A stretch of DNA of 63,263 nucleotides from Lishizhenia tianjinensis (GCA_945902115.1 CAMDLY010000007.1:1-63263), one strand, 5' to 3'; counted from the first letter of the stretch, positions 25,407-34,783 are shown. Numbers and translations: made by a program. The notes: generated from the letters alone by a model not told the origin.

Positions 25407-25414
25407 TAACTTTG
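25407..25414 (+). promoter_or_regulatory. metK promoter box
   Basis: TAACTTTG matches the TAnnTTTG consensus and lies 19 nt before the metK ATG. A T-rich stretch about 20 bases upstream may act as the -33 element. The leader is too short for a SAM riboswitch. Confidence 0.5.
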
Positions 25415-25433
25415 CTATCTAAAATAAAATAAA

Positions 25434-26684
25434 ATGGCCTATTTATTTACCTCTGAATCTGTATCTGAAGGACATCCTGATAAAGTGGCAGATCAAATCT
25501 CTGATGCATTAATCGATAATTTTATGGCTTTTGATCCTACATCAAAAGTGGCATGTGAAACATTGGTGACAACGGGACAAGTGGTGTTAGCCGGAGAAGT
25601 TAAAACTAGCGTCTATTTGGATGTACAACAAATTGCCAGAGAAGTAATTAAGAAAATTGGATATACCAAAAGTGAGTATATGTTTGAAGCAGATTCGTGT
25701 GGTGTACTTTCTGCAATACATGAACAATCTTCGGATATCAATCAAGGAGTAGAAAAATCGAATCCTGAAGACCAAGGAGCTGGCGATCAAGGGATGATGT
25801 TTGGTTATGCAACCAACGAAACAGAAAATTACATGCCTCTTGCGCTAGATCTTTCTCACGCTTTATTAATAGAGTTGGCAAATTTGCGCAGAGAGGATAA
25901 CGAAATAAAATATTTACGTCCGGATGCAAAATCACAGGTTACATTGGAATATTCCGATGACAACAAACCGGTTCGTATTGATGCGATTGTTATCTCTACG
26001 CAGCATGACGATTTCGCTCCAGAAGAGGAAATGTTGGCTAAAATAAAGGCAGATCTTATAGGAATATTAATCCCTAGAGTTAAAGCTAAATACCCTCAAT
26101 ACGCTCATTTATTCAATGATAAAATCACCTATCATATCAATCCAACGGGGAAATTCGTTATCGGAGGCCCACATGGTGACACAGGTCTGACAGGCAGAAA
26201 AATCATCGTGGATACTTACGGCGGTAAAGGTGCCCACGGCGGTGGAGCGTTTTCAGGAAAAGATCCATCCAAAGTAGACCGTTCAGGAGCTTACGCTACG
26301 AGACATATTGCTAAAAATTTAGTAGCAGCTGGGTTGTGTGACGAGGTTCTCGTTCAGGTATCGTACGCCATTGGTGTTGCTAAACCAACATCTATTAATG
26401 TGGTTTCATATGGTACTGCAAAAGTTAATATGACAGATGGTGAGATTAGTAAAATTGTAGAGTCGATTTTTGACATGAGACCATACTTTATCGAACAAAG
26501 ACTAAAATTAAGAAACCCAATATATTCGGAAACTGCCGCATATGGCCACATGGGTAGAAAGCACGAAACTGTGACTAAAACGTTCAGATCCCCTAGCGGT
26601 AAACTTGAGACAAAGACGGTTGAATTGTTTACTTGGGAAGAATTGAATTATGTAGATAAAGTAAAAGCTGCTTTTGGAATATAA
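25434..26684 (+). CDS. metK: S-adenosylmethionine synthetase MetK
   Basis: MetK makes S-adenosylmethionine from methionine and ATP. The 416-residue protein carries the expected motifs: [14 protein letters not shown] at the N-terminus, [12 protein letters not shown] near 118, [14 protein letters not shown] near 245 and [16 protein letters not shown] near 276. Length is normal. A strong terminator follows the stop codon by about 20 nt, so it is monocistronic. Confidence 0.98.
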   Translation: MAYLFTSESVSEGHPDKVADQISDALIDNFMAFDPTSKVACETLVTTGQVVLAGEVKTSVYLDVQQIAREVIKKIGYTKSEYMFEADSCGVLSAIHEQSSDINQGVEKSNPEDQGAGDQGMMFGYATNETENYMPLALDLSHALLIELANLRREDNEIKYLRPDAKSQVTLEYSDDNKPVRIDAIVISTQHDDFAPEEEMLAKIKADLIGILIPRVKAKYPQYAHLFNDKITYHINPTGKFVIGGPHGDTGLTGRKIIVDTYGGKGAHGGGAFSGKDPSKVDRSGAYATRHIAKNLVAAGLCDEVLVQVSYAIGVAKPTSINVVSYGTAKVNMTDGEISKIVESIFDMRPYFIEQRLKLRNPIYSETAAYGHMGRKHETVTKTFRSPSGKLETKTVELFTWEELNYVDKVKAAFGI

Positions 26685-26705
26685 TTTCTCAAGGTATAGA
26701 TAAAT

Positions 26706-26739
26706 GAAAGGGCTGCATTTGCAGCCCTTTCTTGTTTTC
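26706..26739 (+). terminator. Rho-independent terminator of metK
   Basis: A perfect 11-bp stem GAAAGGGCTGC / GCAGCCCTTTC with loop ATTT (26706-26731) followed by TTGTTTT. Confidence 0.9.
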
Positions 26740-27375
26740 AATGTGATTCAACTTATTTTATTTGAGTGTTCGCAATCGTACCAGTAAAATACTTAAATAT
26801 TGAAAATCAATAATTTAATCGAAGCGAGAGCTATTTTGTGAATATTACCGAACAATCTTCGGCCTTGAATTTCTTGGTTTTAGCTACTGAACTGAGACTG
26901 TTAATTTTTAAAATTTCTGCAAGAACATTTTTAAAAAATTTCAGTTTCAGAAAGGAGTTAAAATTGTTCGCTACGAGTTGTAAATACATGTTTAACAATA
27001 ACTTGCGAACAAAAAGAAATTCAGAGCCTTGATTTTTTAGCTTTGCTGCTACTCCGTGGTGATTCTTTTTCATCAAGGAAAAAGAATGGCAAATGAAAAT
27101 ATTAACTCAATTTGGAATTTTCATTAGGATTATAATTTTAACTATTGGTGGTAAGAAAGCGCACACTCAATATTTTATTCATAGAATTTTAACATTTTCG
27201 CTTTTAACATTTAGGGTTGACTCAGTTTCGAATTGCCGATTTTTTTTTGTAAATCGAAAGCAACAATGCACATTTTAAAACTTCTTGAAAATACCGAACG
27301 CATAAATTCAGAAAACTAATATCTTTAGACGTAACTTTTAAAACGGTTGAACTGTTTTACATTAAACTAAAATAA
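26740..27375. other. Long AT-rich intergenic region with no credible gene
   Basis: About 635 bp between the metK terminator and the next gene. Short frames exist on both strands but none looks like a protein. It contains a perfect 10-bp inverted repeat (27062-27071 with 27078-27087, loop ATCAAG) and many T and A runs. A promoter for the downstream gene should lie near the right end. It is the only long non-coding gap inside the window and may hold a decayed element, a repeat or a small RNA. Confidence 0.6.
27062..27087. repeat. Perfect inverted repeat in intergenic region
   Basis: ATTCTTTTTC (27062-27071) and GAAAAAGAAT (27078-27087) pair over 10 bp around a six-base loop. There is no run of T on either side long enough for a standard terminator. 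Confidence 0.55.
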
Positions 27376-28743
27376 ATGAAGTACTTATATTTTCTACTTG
27401 TTATCCAATCACTCAGTGCTCCTGTATTTGCTCAAAAAATATCAGCATTGAATAAAGTTAATGCCCTCCGATACCTAGAAAAAGGAAATCAAGAATACAA
27501 CGAAGGAAGATTGAGCAGTGCTTATATGAGTTATAAACAAGTAACCACTACTGACCCAACAAATTACAAAGGATTTTTATCCTTGGCAACGGCGGAGCTT
27601 GAACTGAATAGTTATTATGCTGCTTTAGAACACGCTGCAAAGGCATATGAATTATCAAAAAAGAAAAAAGATGGAGAGTTAAATTTTGTAAAGGCTTCAG
27701 CACATCATCGTATGGGGGAATTAGAATCTGCACTGCAACATTATAAGTTAGCAGAACAGGGGTATGGAAAATCTTTATCGAAAGAATTGGAAATCCCTAC
27801 CTTGATAAAGCAATGTGAATTTGGATTAGCTGAGTTAGCCAAGGGAATAAAAAATTTAAGAATACCTATAGCTGAAGAGCTAACAACAAAACACGATGAA
27901 TATGGCCCAATTCTAACTCTTGGGGGAAAAACACTTTTTTTTACGGCCCGAAAACCAGAAACTACTGGGAATAATATGAATCCCGACGATCAGCGCTTTT
28001 TTGAAGATATTTACCAAGCCTCTTGGAATGAAGAGTCTAAATCATGGGTACTCAATGAAGAGGCAATAGAAGGTGTGAACACAGAAGGTTTTGATGCGTT
28101 AAATTATGTAAGCGAAGATGGCATATATGCTTTGGGAACCTTAAATACATCTGCTTCAAAAGAAAAAACTACGTCTTCCTCCGAAATTGTGGAATATGGC
28201 TCAGGTGATCCGGGATTATTAAGTTCAGCAACTATTTTGAACCATAAAGATCTAAACACCTCTTACTTTGAGGGTGCCGCTGCAGTCTCTGATACCGTTG
28301 TTTATGAAGATGAAACAACATCTCAATGGTTGGTATTTGTTTCTGATAGAAATGGCGATAAAACGATGACAGATTTGTACATCGTGGAGAAAAAGGACGA
28401 CGCATACCAGCAAGTACTTCCGCTACCAAAAGGAATTAATACCACGGGAAGAGAAACTACTCCTTTCCTCTCTCCCGATGGAAATACCTTATTCTATAGT
28501 TCGGACGCTCTGCCGGGAATGGGAGGTTTTGATATTTACTATTCCAAGAAAGAAAATGGTGTTTGGGGTAGTCCAGTAAATCTAGGCGCTCAATTCAATA
28601 CAGTGAATGACGATACCCATTTCCAGTGGTATCCTAGTATGTCGAAGGCCGTAATGGCTAGTATTTCGGAAAACGATGAGTCCTTTAATTATCAACTTTT
28701 TGAAATAGATTTGACAGGTTTAGATCTTCCTTTTCTTAAGTAA
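27376..28743 (+). CDS. Secreted TPR and PD40 (WD40-like) repeat protein
   Basis: A 455-residue protein with a signal peptide (cleavage near VFAQ, residue 20). Residues about 25-150 form TPR-type helical repeats (NALRYLEKGNQEYNEGRLSS...). The C-terminal half holds PD40/WD40-like beta-propeller repeats (DEYGPILTLGGKTLFFTARK, SPDGNTLFYSSDALPGMGG). Such proteins in Bacteroidota resemble the N-terminal part of the PorE/OmpA-type envelope proteins, but the peptidoglycan-binding OmpA domain is missing. Function unknown; periplasmic or outer-membrane associated. Confidence 0.8.
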   Translation: MKYLYFLLVIQSLSAPVFAQKISALNKVNALRYLEKGNQEYNEGRLSSAYMSYKQVTTTDPTNYKGFLSLATAELELNSYYAALEHAAKAYELSKKKKDGELNFVKASAHHRMGELESALQHYKLAEQGYGKSLSKELEIPTLIKQCEFGLAELAKGIKNLRIPIAEELTTKHDEYGPILTLGGKTLFFTARKPETTGNNMNPDDQRFFEDIYQASWNEESKSWVLNEEAIEGVNTEGFDALNYVSEDGIYALGTLNTSASKEKTTSSSEIVEYGSGDPGLLSSATILNHKDLNTSYFEGAAAVSDTVVYEDETTSQWLVFVSDRNGDKTMTDLYIVEKKDDAYQQVLPLPKGINTTGRETTPFLSPDGNTLFYSSDALPGMGGFDIYYSKKENGVWGSPVNLGAQFNTVNDDTHFQWYPSMSKAVMASISENDESFNYQLFEIDLTGLDLPFLK

Positions 28744-28787
28744 TTTATGGAATTATTTTTTTTCTGCATCTCACCTAAAATAACCTT

Positions 28788-30782
28788 ATGAAAACTATTT
28801 TTTGTTGCATTCTTTCAATGCTTGTATTGCCTATTATCGCTCAAAAGGAAATTCCTGTTTCCGCTCCTTTGCAAAAAGCAACTGTTTTCTTTACCGGAGC
28901 TCAGCTACATCACGAGTATACGGTAGAATTGAAACCTGGAAAACAAGAGATAGTGTTTCAGAAACTTACCGATTTTATTGACCCAAACACCGTTCAAGTT
29001 AAAGCGAAAGGGGCCCTTACCATTCTCTCCGTGCGCACCAGAAAAAACTACGAAGACCCAAAAATTAGTAACGAGGAAATCGAAAAATTAAATTCCCAAA
29101 AGAAAGCCTTGGAGTTGAAAAATGAAGCTCTCCAGAATGAGTATAACGTATTAGATTTGGACCGTAATCTCTTGTTGAAAAACCAAGAATTGAAAGGTAA
29201 TGACCAAGGATTAAAGATTGCTGAATTGAAGGAAGCCTATGCCTTTATGCATCAAAAACTAATGGAAATAAATACCAGACAATCGGCTATTTATTCGGAA
29301 TTAGAAGAATTACAAAAGCAAATCAATAAAATCGAACAAGAAATTTTAAGTCAACGCAGTAAACCGGTCATAAATTATTCTGAGATTGTTGTTGAGGTGG
29401 ATGTTGAAAAAACTGGAGATGCTTACTTTTTTGTGCAGTACATTACGCCAAATGCTACTTGGAAACCTTATTACGACATGCGCAGTGATGGCATTGGTAA
29501 ACCGGTGAAATTAGAGGCAAAGGCAAATGTTTCTCAAACAAGTGGAATTGAATGGAAAAACATCGATGTGGTGTTGTCAACAAACGATCCCTATGAAAAT
29601 GCGCAAGAGCCGGCTATAAGTCCTTGGTATATTAACTATAATAATACGCCTCAAAAAATTTCACAGAAAACAAAACAATTGCCATCTGTAGATTATTCAG
29701 GTCAAAAAATTAGGGGAGAAGTCATTGATGCTTCAACGGGATTATCCCTACCGTTTGCAAAAATTACGTTTCCAAGCAATCCAACTGCTGGAGGAGTAGT
29801 AACTGATTTTGAAGGAAAATTTGTAATCATTGTGCCGAAGGGGGAAACTCAATTGAAGGCTAGTTTTGTTGGCTATGACCAACAACAGCAAACTATAAAT
29901 TCAGCGTATATTAAATTTTTTGTAAAGCCTCAGGCAGTAGAATTGCTGGAGGTGCGAGTAGCAACAAAAAATGTTGCAGCAAGTCAACTGCTTACTGTTG
30001 GGGGTGTTTCTTCTTCTTGGGGTGATGCTGAATATACACTATCAGCATCAGACATCTCTGCTAATTCCGTGCGAGGAGCGAGAAAACAAAAAGTAAAAAC
30101 GTTTATGGATAGTGATGATAGGAGTAGAGATAAAGATTATGCTCCAACGGTAACAACCATTGTGGAGAAGAAAGATATGCGCATGGAGTATACCATCCTT
30201 TCAAAGATGTCCATACCAAGTGATGGTATGGAACACAAGTTGAGTATTGCTTCATTCGATATGAATGCCAATTATGAATACCACGCTATTCCGAAGGTTG
30301 ATCCAAGTGTGTATTTATCGGCACAAGTCTCTGGATGGGAAAAATTGAATTTATTGAGTGGCGAATCTAATATTTATTTCGATGGGACATTTTTAGGCAA
30401 GTCGTATTTAGATGCCAGTACTACTAAAGATACCTTGTCTTTTTCTTTCGGAAAAGAGGCTAAAATGAAAATAGAGAGAATTCGTATCAAAGAGAAATCC
30501 AAGCAAAGACTCATCAACAACAGACAAAAATTTGAAGTAAGTTGGGAAATTAAATTGAAGAACAACGGTGGAGCGGTAATACCTGTTGTAATAAAAGATC
30601 AGTTCCCAATTTCTACGAACGCTGACATCAAAGTTAGAGAAGGAGAAGTGGGCGAAGGAAAGGTAGAGGAAAACACAAAAATTATTACTTGGGTATTCAA
30701 AAATGGTATTCCCGCTTCGCAGGTAGTCACCTTTGACTATTCGGTTGATTATCAACACGGAATACGCTTGTATTTAGAATAA
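28788..30782 (+). CDS. MuiA-type DUF4139 protein with carboxypeptidase-regulatory insert
   Basis: A 664-residue secreted protein (signal peptide ending PIIAQ). It has a DUF4140 N-terminal domain (about 25-110, ATVFFTGAQL), a coiled coil (about 100-185), and the DUF4139 domain typical of mucoidy inhibitor MuiA-like proteins (VQYITPNATWKPYYDMR, near 225, and the C-terminal third). Between the halves of DUF4139 a CarboxypepD_reg-like beta domain is inserted (about 307-375: IRGEVIDASTGLSLPFAKI ... FVGYD), normally seen in TonB-dependent receptors. Function in Bacteroidota is not known; envelope location is likely. Confidence 0.85.
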   Translation: MKTIFCCILSMLVLPIIAQKEIPVSAPLQKATVFFTGAQLHHEYTVELKPGKQEIVFQKLTDFIDPNTVQVKAKGALTILSVRTRKNYEDPKISNEEIEKLNSQKKALELKNEALQNEYNVLDLDRNLLLKNQELKGNDQGLKIAELKEAYAFMHQKLMEINTRQSAIYSELEELQKQINKIEQEILSQRSKPVINYSEIVVEVDVEKTGDAYFFVQYITPNATWKPYYDMRSDGIGKPVKLEAKANVSQTSGIEWKNIDVVLSTNDPYENAQEPAISPWYINYNNTPQKISQKTKQLPSVDYSGQKIRGEVIDASTGLSLPFAKITFPSNPTAGGVVTDFEGKFVIIVPKGETQLKASFVGYDQQQQTINSAYIKFFVKPQAVELLEVRVATKNVAASQLLTVGGVSSSWGDAEYTLSASDISANSVRGARKQKVKTFMDSDDRSRDKDYAPTVTTIVEKKDMRMEYTILSKMSIPSDGMEHKLSIASFDMNANYEYHAIPKVDPSVYLSAQVSGWEKLNLLSGESNIYFDGTFLGKSYLDASTTKDTLSFSFGKEAKMKIERIRIKEKSKQRLINNRQKFEVSWEIKLKNNGGAVIPVVIKDQFPISTNADIKVREGEVGEGKVEENTKIITWVFKNGIPASQVVTFDYSVDYQHGIRLYLE

Positions 30783-30836
30783 CCCGTTCGCCCTTACCTC
30801 AGACAAAAAACTTATTCGTAATTTGGTCTCTGGATT

Positions 30837-31574
30837 ATGCCTCGCTATTTTTTTCATATAGCTTACAATGGAACTTGCTACCACGGATGGCAAATTCAAC
30901 CGGATGCGCGAAGTGTGCAAGGTGAAATAACTTCTGCCTTAACAAAGTTAAATGGGAATGACCTTGTAGAGCTGGTAGGCTGCGGGCGCACAGATACAGG
31001 TGTCCACGCGGCAAAATATTTTTTTCATGCAGATATTGATAATATTTCTCCCGAGGAACTAAAATACAAGTTGAATAAAATGCTTCCTGAATCTATTTCT
31101 GTCAAGGATGTATTTATTGTCCCCGAAAATTCACATGCTCGATTTGATGCTCGTTGGAGAACCTACCGTTACTTCATTCACCAAAAGAAAGACCCATTTA
31201 AAGAAAATATGAGTTGGTATTTCACTCCTGAATTAGATTTAACGGAGATGAATCTAGCGGCAAATCACTTAATTGGGATCCAAGATTTTGCGTCGTTCGC
31301 ACGCTTGAATTCGGATGTAAAAACAACGATGTGCGAGGTAAAAAAAGCGGTGTGGTCGCAATCCGACGGACAAGTACTATTTGAAATTACCGCCAATCGT
31401 TTTTTGCGAAATATGGTGCGTGCAATCGTGGGGACATGCGTTGATGTGGGCTTGAAAAAGCTGCGCTCAGAAGAAATAGTAGCCATTATTCAGGCAAAAG
31501 ACCGTCAGGAAGCTTCAGTTTCTGCTCCGGCCTGTGGCTTATACCTTTGGGATGTTGAATACGATGCCTATTAA
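30837..31574 (+). CDS. truA: tRNA pseudouridine(38-40) synthase TruA
   Basis: TruA modifies uridines 38-40 in the tRNA anticodon arm. The 245-residue protein has the catalytic aspartate in GCGRTDTGVHA near residue 52, the RTYRYFIH motif near residue 108 and NRFLRNMVRAIVGT near 185. Normal length. The next gene, a membrane protein, starts two bases after its stop. Confidence 0.97.
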   Translation: MPRYFFHIAYNGTCYHGWQIQPDARSVQGEITSALTKLNGNDLVELVGCGRTDTGVHAAKYFFHADIDNISPEELKYKLNKMLPESISVKDVFIVPENSHARFDARWRTYRYFIHQKKDPFKENMSWYFTPELDLTEMNLAANHLIGIQDFASFARLNSDVKTTMCEVKKAVWSQSDGQVLFEITANRFLRNMVRAIVGTCVDVGLKKLRSEEIVAIIQAKDRQEASVSAPACGLYLWDVEYDAY

Positions 31575-31576
31575 AA

Positions 31577-32149
31577 ATGAAATTTTTAGTAGTCTTATTT
31601 CTAATCCTATACTCCTATGCGGCCATTCGTTACCACGTTGGAAAAGAACTTGGGTTATCAGCACTTCTTTATGTATTTAACAAGGCAGTTGCATGGTTTA
31701 GTGCCAGCGTTTTGTTATTGTCTTTATTTTCCGTAAACAAGCTACAAAAATTAGGCTTATCAAAAAGAGCAACAGGCCTGTGTGGCTACGCTGTTGCTCT
31801 ATGTCATATTTTATTGACGATTTTTATTTTGAGTCCTACTTTTTATCCAAGGTTTTATAGCGGAGGGATAATAAATATGCATGGATGGATAAGTATCACC
31901 TTGGGCATTTTATCCATTCTTCTTTTTTCCTTCCCTCTGTTGGCCACTGTTCAGGATAAGACGCAATCTTGGTATTATGCCCTCGGGAGGTACGGAATCA
32001 TCTTGAACATTTCTCATGTTTTTTCAATCGGCTTTCTGACGTGGTTTCCTCTAACTGATTGGCCAATGTATTTGCCTCCAATTACTTTAATATTTGTGTT
32101 TCAAGGGCTTCTTGTGTTACTTTCTCGGCACCTAAAGTTCAACTATTAA
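31577..32149 (+). CDS. Polytopic membrane protein, ferric-reductase-like fold suspected
   Basis: A 190-residue protein with about six hydrophobic helices. The pattern of a histidine in ALCHILLTIFI, the NMHGWISITLGILSILL segment and a later ISHVF histidine resembles the heme-binding helices of ferric-reductase-like/MsrQ membrane domains, but the similarity is weak. It follows truA closely. Its stop codon overlaps the stop of the convergent plug-domain gene by 3 nt. Confidence 0.6.
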   Translation: MKFLVVLFLILYSYAAIRYHVGKELGLSALLYVFNKAVAWFSASVLLLSLFSVNKLQKLGLSKRATGLCGYAVALCHILLTIFILSPTFYPRFYSGGIINMHGWISITLGILSILLFSFPLLATVQDKTQSWYYALGRYGIILNISHVFSIGFLTWFPLTDWPMYLPPITLIFVFQGLLVLLSRHLKFNY

Positions 32150-32859
32150 TCCTCGCCGTATTGTTGTTGATAAGAACGGTAAAGATCGAAGTAGCTTTTT
32201 GTTTCCAGGATAATAGCACCTCCAAGTGTATCGCCATATTTGGCAGGCAGTCCGCCGGTATAGACCATCATTTTTGCAATTGCACAGCTAGGCACATTGA
32301 ACACTTCATTGGACTTGATGCCGTCTAGCACGTATATCATGTCTCCTTTTCTAGAGCCTCGGAACATCAATTCACCGTCATCTGCCATTCTAATTTCAGA
32401 GGACATTGTTGTTGCCAGTGTTTTTACATCAAATTTAACAGCGCTTCTTTTGATCTCGAGATCTGTAAGTTCTTTCACAGGGAGTTCCCCATGCACAAGT
32501 CGAATACCTGCTTTTAAATTGACGGTTTTTAAAGAGAGTGTTTTAGCTTCAAAGTCTATCTTACCAAGATTACAATATGCTTCAATCGGGACATCCAAGG
32601 CAATATTTCTCATGGTGTCTGTTTTGTAGATAATGGACATGTAGTATTTTCCTGATGGTACGGACGTTATTCTAAATCTTCCGTCTGGGTCAGAAAAAGC
32701 TTGGTAAATCGAACCATTATCATCGATGATCATTCTTGCTCGCAGCAAGGGTTCTTGGGTTTTTAGATTTATAACCGTACCGATAACTTCACCAGTAGCT
32801 CGTTGGCTAAATGTGATTCCTGCTACAAGCAGAATACTCACTAACATTAAATGTTTCAT
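32146..32859 (-). CDS. TonB-receptor plug-only protein with carboxypeptidase-regulatory domain
   Basis: A 237-residue secreted protein: signal peptide (MKHLMLVSILLVAGITFSQ), a CarboxypepD_reg-like beta-sandwich (about 22-100, EVIGTVINLKTQEPLLRARM), then a TonB-dependent-receptor plug domain (about 125-220, with MFRGSRKGDMIYVLDGIKS and MMVYTGGLPAKYGDTLGGAI). The protein ends where a 22-strand barrel would begin, and the frame closes with a normal stop. It may act as a periplasmic adaptor or is a remnant of a longer receptor. Two CTTAAG palindromes (32863-32868, 32874-32879) sit just upstream of its start codon. Confidence 0.82.
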   Translation of the reverse strand: MKHLMLVSILLVAGITFSQRATGEVIGTVINLKTQEPLLRARMIIDDNGSIYQAFSDPDGRFRITSVPSGKYYMSIIYKTDTMRNIALDVPIEAYCNLGKIDFEAKTLSLKTVNLKAGIRLVHGELPVKELTDLEIKRSAVKFDVKTLATTMSSEIRMADDGELMFRGSRKGDMIYVLDGIKSNEVFNVPSCAIAKMMVYTGGLPAKYGDTLGGAIILETKSYFDLYRSYQQQYGED

Positions 32860-32906
32860 TTGCTTAAGTTTTCCTTAAGATGCGAAACACTTCGTAAATC
32901 CATAAA

Positions 32907-33788
32907 TTAAATTGTAGCGCTGCTCGTTGGGATTTCTCTGTCCACCTTTTTGAACAATCCTTGTAAAACTTTACCTGGTCCTACCTCTACTACTTCTTTG
33001 CATCCGTCTGTCAACATGTTTTGCATTATTTGTGTCCATTTAACAGGACCTGTTAGCTGCGCCACAAGGTTTTCTTTGATGGTTTGGGGGTCTGTAATAG
33101 ATTGTGCATTTACGTTCTGGTAAACAGCACAAATGGGAATGGAAAATTTCGTTTCTTCTATAGCTGCTGCTAATTCTTCACGGGCTGGTTCCATCAGTGG
33201 TGAGTGGAATGCTCCACCAACTTGTAATATCATGGCTCTTTTTGCGCCTGCATCAGTCAGCGCTGCACAAGCAGCTTCAACTGCTGGAAAGGCGCCAGAA
33301 ATAACCAATTGTCCGGGACAATTATAATTAGCAGGGACTACTACGCCTTGAATAGTGCTACAAATATTTTCAACATCAGCATCCTCCAAACCAAGTATTG
33401 CCGCCATCGTGGAAGGTTCTTTCTCACACGCTTTTTGCATGGCAAGTGCTCTTTTTGAAACCAATCGGAGCCCATCTTCAAAAGTCAAGGTTTTATTGGC
33501 GACTAAAGCTGAAAATTCACCAAGAGAATGACCTGCCACCATTGCAGGTTGAAAATTATCACCGAGGCATGCTGCCAAAATAGTGGAATGTAAAAAAATT
33601 GCTGGTTGCGTAACTTTTGTTTCTTTAAGCTCTTCATCCGTTCCTTCAAACATGATGCGTTGGATATCAAAACCTAGAATTTCGTTCGCTTTCGCGAACA
33701 TTTCTCTCGCTGTTACTGATTGATCGTATAAATCCTTTCCCATTCCGGAAAATTGTGCTCCTTGACCAGGAAAAACGTAAGCTTTCAT
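32907..33788 (-). CDS. fabD: Malonyl CoA-acyl carrier protein transacylase FabD
   Basis: FabD loads malonate onto acyl carrier protein for fatty acid synthesis. The 293-residue protein has the N-terminal FPGQGAQ motif, the nucleophile serine in GHSLGEFSAL near residue 92, and the catalytic histidine in GGAFHSPLM near 193. No other fab gene is adjacent. A perfect palindrome overlaps its promoter box. Confidence 0.97.
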   Translation of the reverse strand: MKAYVFPGQGAQFSGMGKDLYDQSVTAREMFAKANEILGFDIQRIMFEGTDEELKETKVTQPAIFLHSTILAACLGDNFQPAMVAGHSLGEFSALVANKTLTFEDGLRLVSKRALAMQKACEKEPSTMAAILGLEDADVENICSTIQGVVVPANYNCPGQLVISGAFPAVEAACAALTDAGAKRAMILQVGGAFHSPLMEPAREELAAAIEETKFSIPICAVYQNVNAQSITDPQTIKENLVAQLTGPVKWTQIMQNMLTDGCKEVVEVGPGKVLQGLFKKVDREIPTSSATI

Positions 33789-33794
33789 GTAATA

Positions 33795-33810
33795 AATTTT
33801 GTCAAAATTA
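33795..33810 (-). promoter_or_regulatory. fabD promoter box overlapped by a palindrome
   Basis: On the minus strand TAATTTTG (33803-33810) matches the TAnnTTTG box. A perfect 15-bp palindrome AATTTTG-T-CAAAATT (33795-33809) covers it and the expected transcription start. The sequence is AT-only apart from two G-C pairs, so chance is possible. Confidence 0.45.
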
Positions 33811-33833
33811 ACAATTATGTTTATTCAAGCGTG

Positions 33834-34667
33834 TTAGAGCTGACCATCCGAGTGGTATTTGCCTTTTTTGAATACTCGTACTTTTTTGGAGATACCATCT
33901 TTATCATACTCGAATACCTTACCGTCGTACAGTTGGCCACCTCTAAATAGGCCATCTATCCAAATAGCCTCGTTCTCATTATATAATCGATTGTGACCCT
34001 CAGGATTAAATCTAATACCTTTGGTTCGCGGGTTTACAACTGTAGGAGGATAAATTATTTTGCTGATTGGTGGTGTTACTTGTACGTTGTATTTTTTCGG
34101 CACATATTTTTGTGCTTTTTGGATCTGACCATTTGAGGAAAAGGTTGTGATTTCTTTTATTGAACCATCACTAAAGTATCGTTTCAATGTTCCCATAGGC
34201 TTGCCGTCTTTCATGTTATATTCAAGTTCTACTTGCCCATTGGGATAAAAATATTGTACCAAACCCGACTCTTTTCCGGTGCTGTTGTAGGAACTTTTAT
34301 AGGCTATTTTGCCATTTGGATGATACCTTATGAAAACGCCATTAAAAGTACTGTAACTAAAATTACCTTGTTCTTTTAACTTTCCATTTTCTTGATAGCG
34401 GCTATAGCTGCCGTAGGGTCTATTGTTTACATAGTTTCCTTGTAATTTTGGCGTTTTGCCATCTGGGTAGTATTTTATCCAATTCCCATCTTTGTAGCCA
34501 TTGATATAGTTACCTTCCTCAATTTTTACATTGGATTTATAACCAGAAGCAGGTCGGTCTTTTCCAAAATACACCCAATGTCCTGTTCTTTTACCTTTAG
34601 GGTCTTTTTTATTTTGACCGAAAACAATAAATGGTAGAATTAAAATAATTATTAGAACATAGCGCAT
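33834..34667 (-). CDS. Secreted MORN-repeat (YwqK-like) protein
   Basis: A 277-residue protein with a signal peptide (VLIIILILPFIVFGQ) followed by at least six MORN-type repeats of the G-x-W/Y-x-Y-Y/F-x-N/D-G-x pattern (NGYKDGNWIKYYPDGK, GNYVNNRPYGSYSRY, NGVFIRYHPNGK and so on). Repeats of this sort are common in Bacteroidota exported proteins often annotated YwqK-family antitoxin; there is no evidence for a toxin next to it. Function unknown. Confidence 0.82.
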   Translation of the reverse strand: MRYVLIIILILPFIVFGQNKKDPKGKRTGHWVYFGKDRPASGYKSNVKIEEGNYINGYKDGNWIKYYPDGKTPKLQGNYVNNRPYGSYSRYQENGKLKEQGNFSYSTFNGVFIRYHPNGKIAYKSSYNSTGKESGLVQYFYPNGQVELEYNMKDGKPMGTLKRYFSDGSIKEITTFSSNGQIQKAQKYVPKKYNVQVTPPISKIIYPPTVVNPRTKGIRFNPEGHNRLYNENEAIWIDGLFRGGQLYDGKVFEYDKDGISKKVRVFKKGKYHSDGQL

Positions 34668-34671
34668 GCTA

Positions 34672-34679
34672 CTAAATTA
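34672..34679 (-). promoter_or_regulatory. Promoter-like box of the MORN gene
   Basis: TAATTTAG on the minus strand, a TAnnTTTG variant, ends 4 nt before the start codon at 34667, implying a leaderless transcript. Confidence 0.35.
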
Positions 34680-34758
34680 AAAAAAAGCATCAGTTTAACG
34701 TGATTATGTTGTGAATAAAACATAAAAATTTGCTTGAAAATTACATTATACGTGCCGA

Positions 34759-34776
34759 AAAATTAACTTAATTTTA
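34759..34776 (+). promoter_or_regulatory. Palindrome and promoter box before the flavin reductase gene
   Basis: AAAATTAA-C-TTAATTTT (34759-34775) is a perfect 17-bp palindrome overlapping a TAATTTTA promoter-like box (34769-34776) 7 nt before the start codon. AT-rich, so significance is modest. Confidence 0.4.
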
Positions 34777-34783
34777 CCGTTGT

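Noticed and set aside
25382..25433. SAM riboswitch before metK
   Set aside because: The gap after the previous gene is only about 50 nt and shows no conserved aptamer; a normal promoter box is present instead.
26838..27076. Short frames on both strands in the gap after metK
   Set aside because: Both strands give similar-length frames with no recognisable motif, signal or start context; treated as chance frames in AT-rich DNA.
33834..34667. Toxin-antitoxin system from the YwqK-like annotation
   Set aside because: The protein is an exported MORN-repeat protein and no toxin gene is adjacent.
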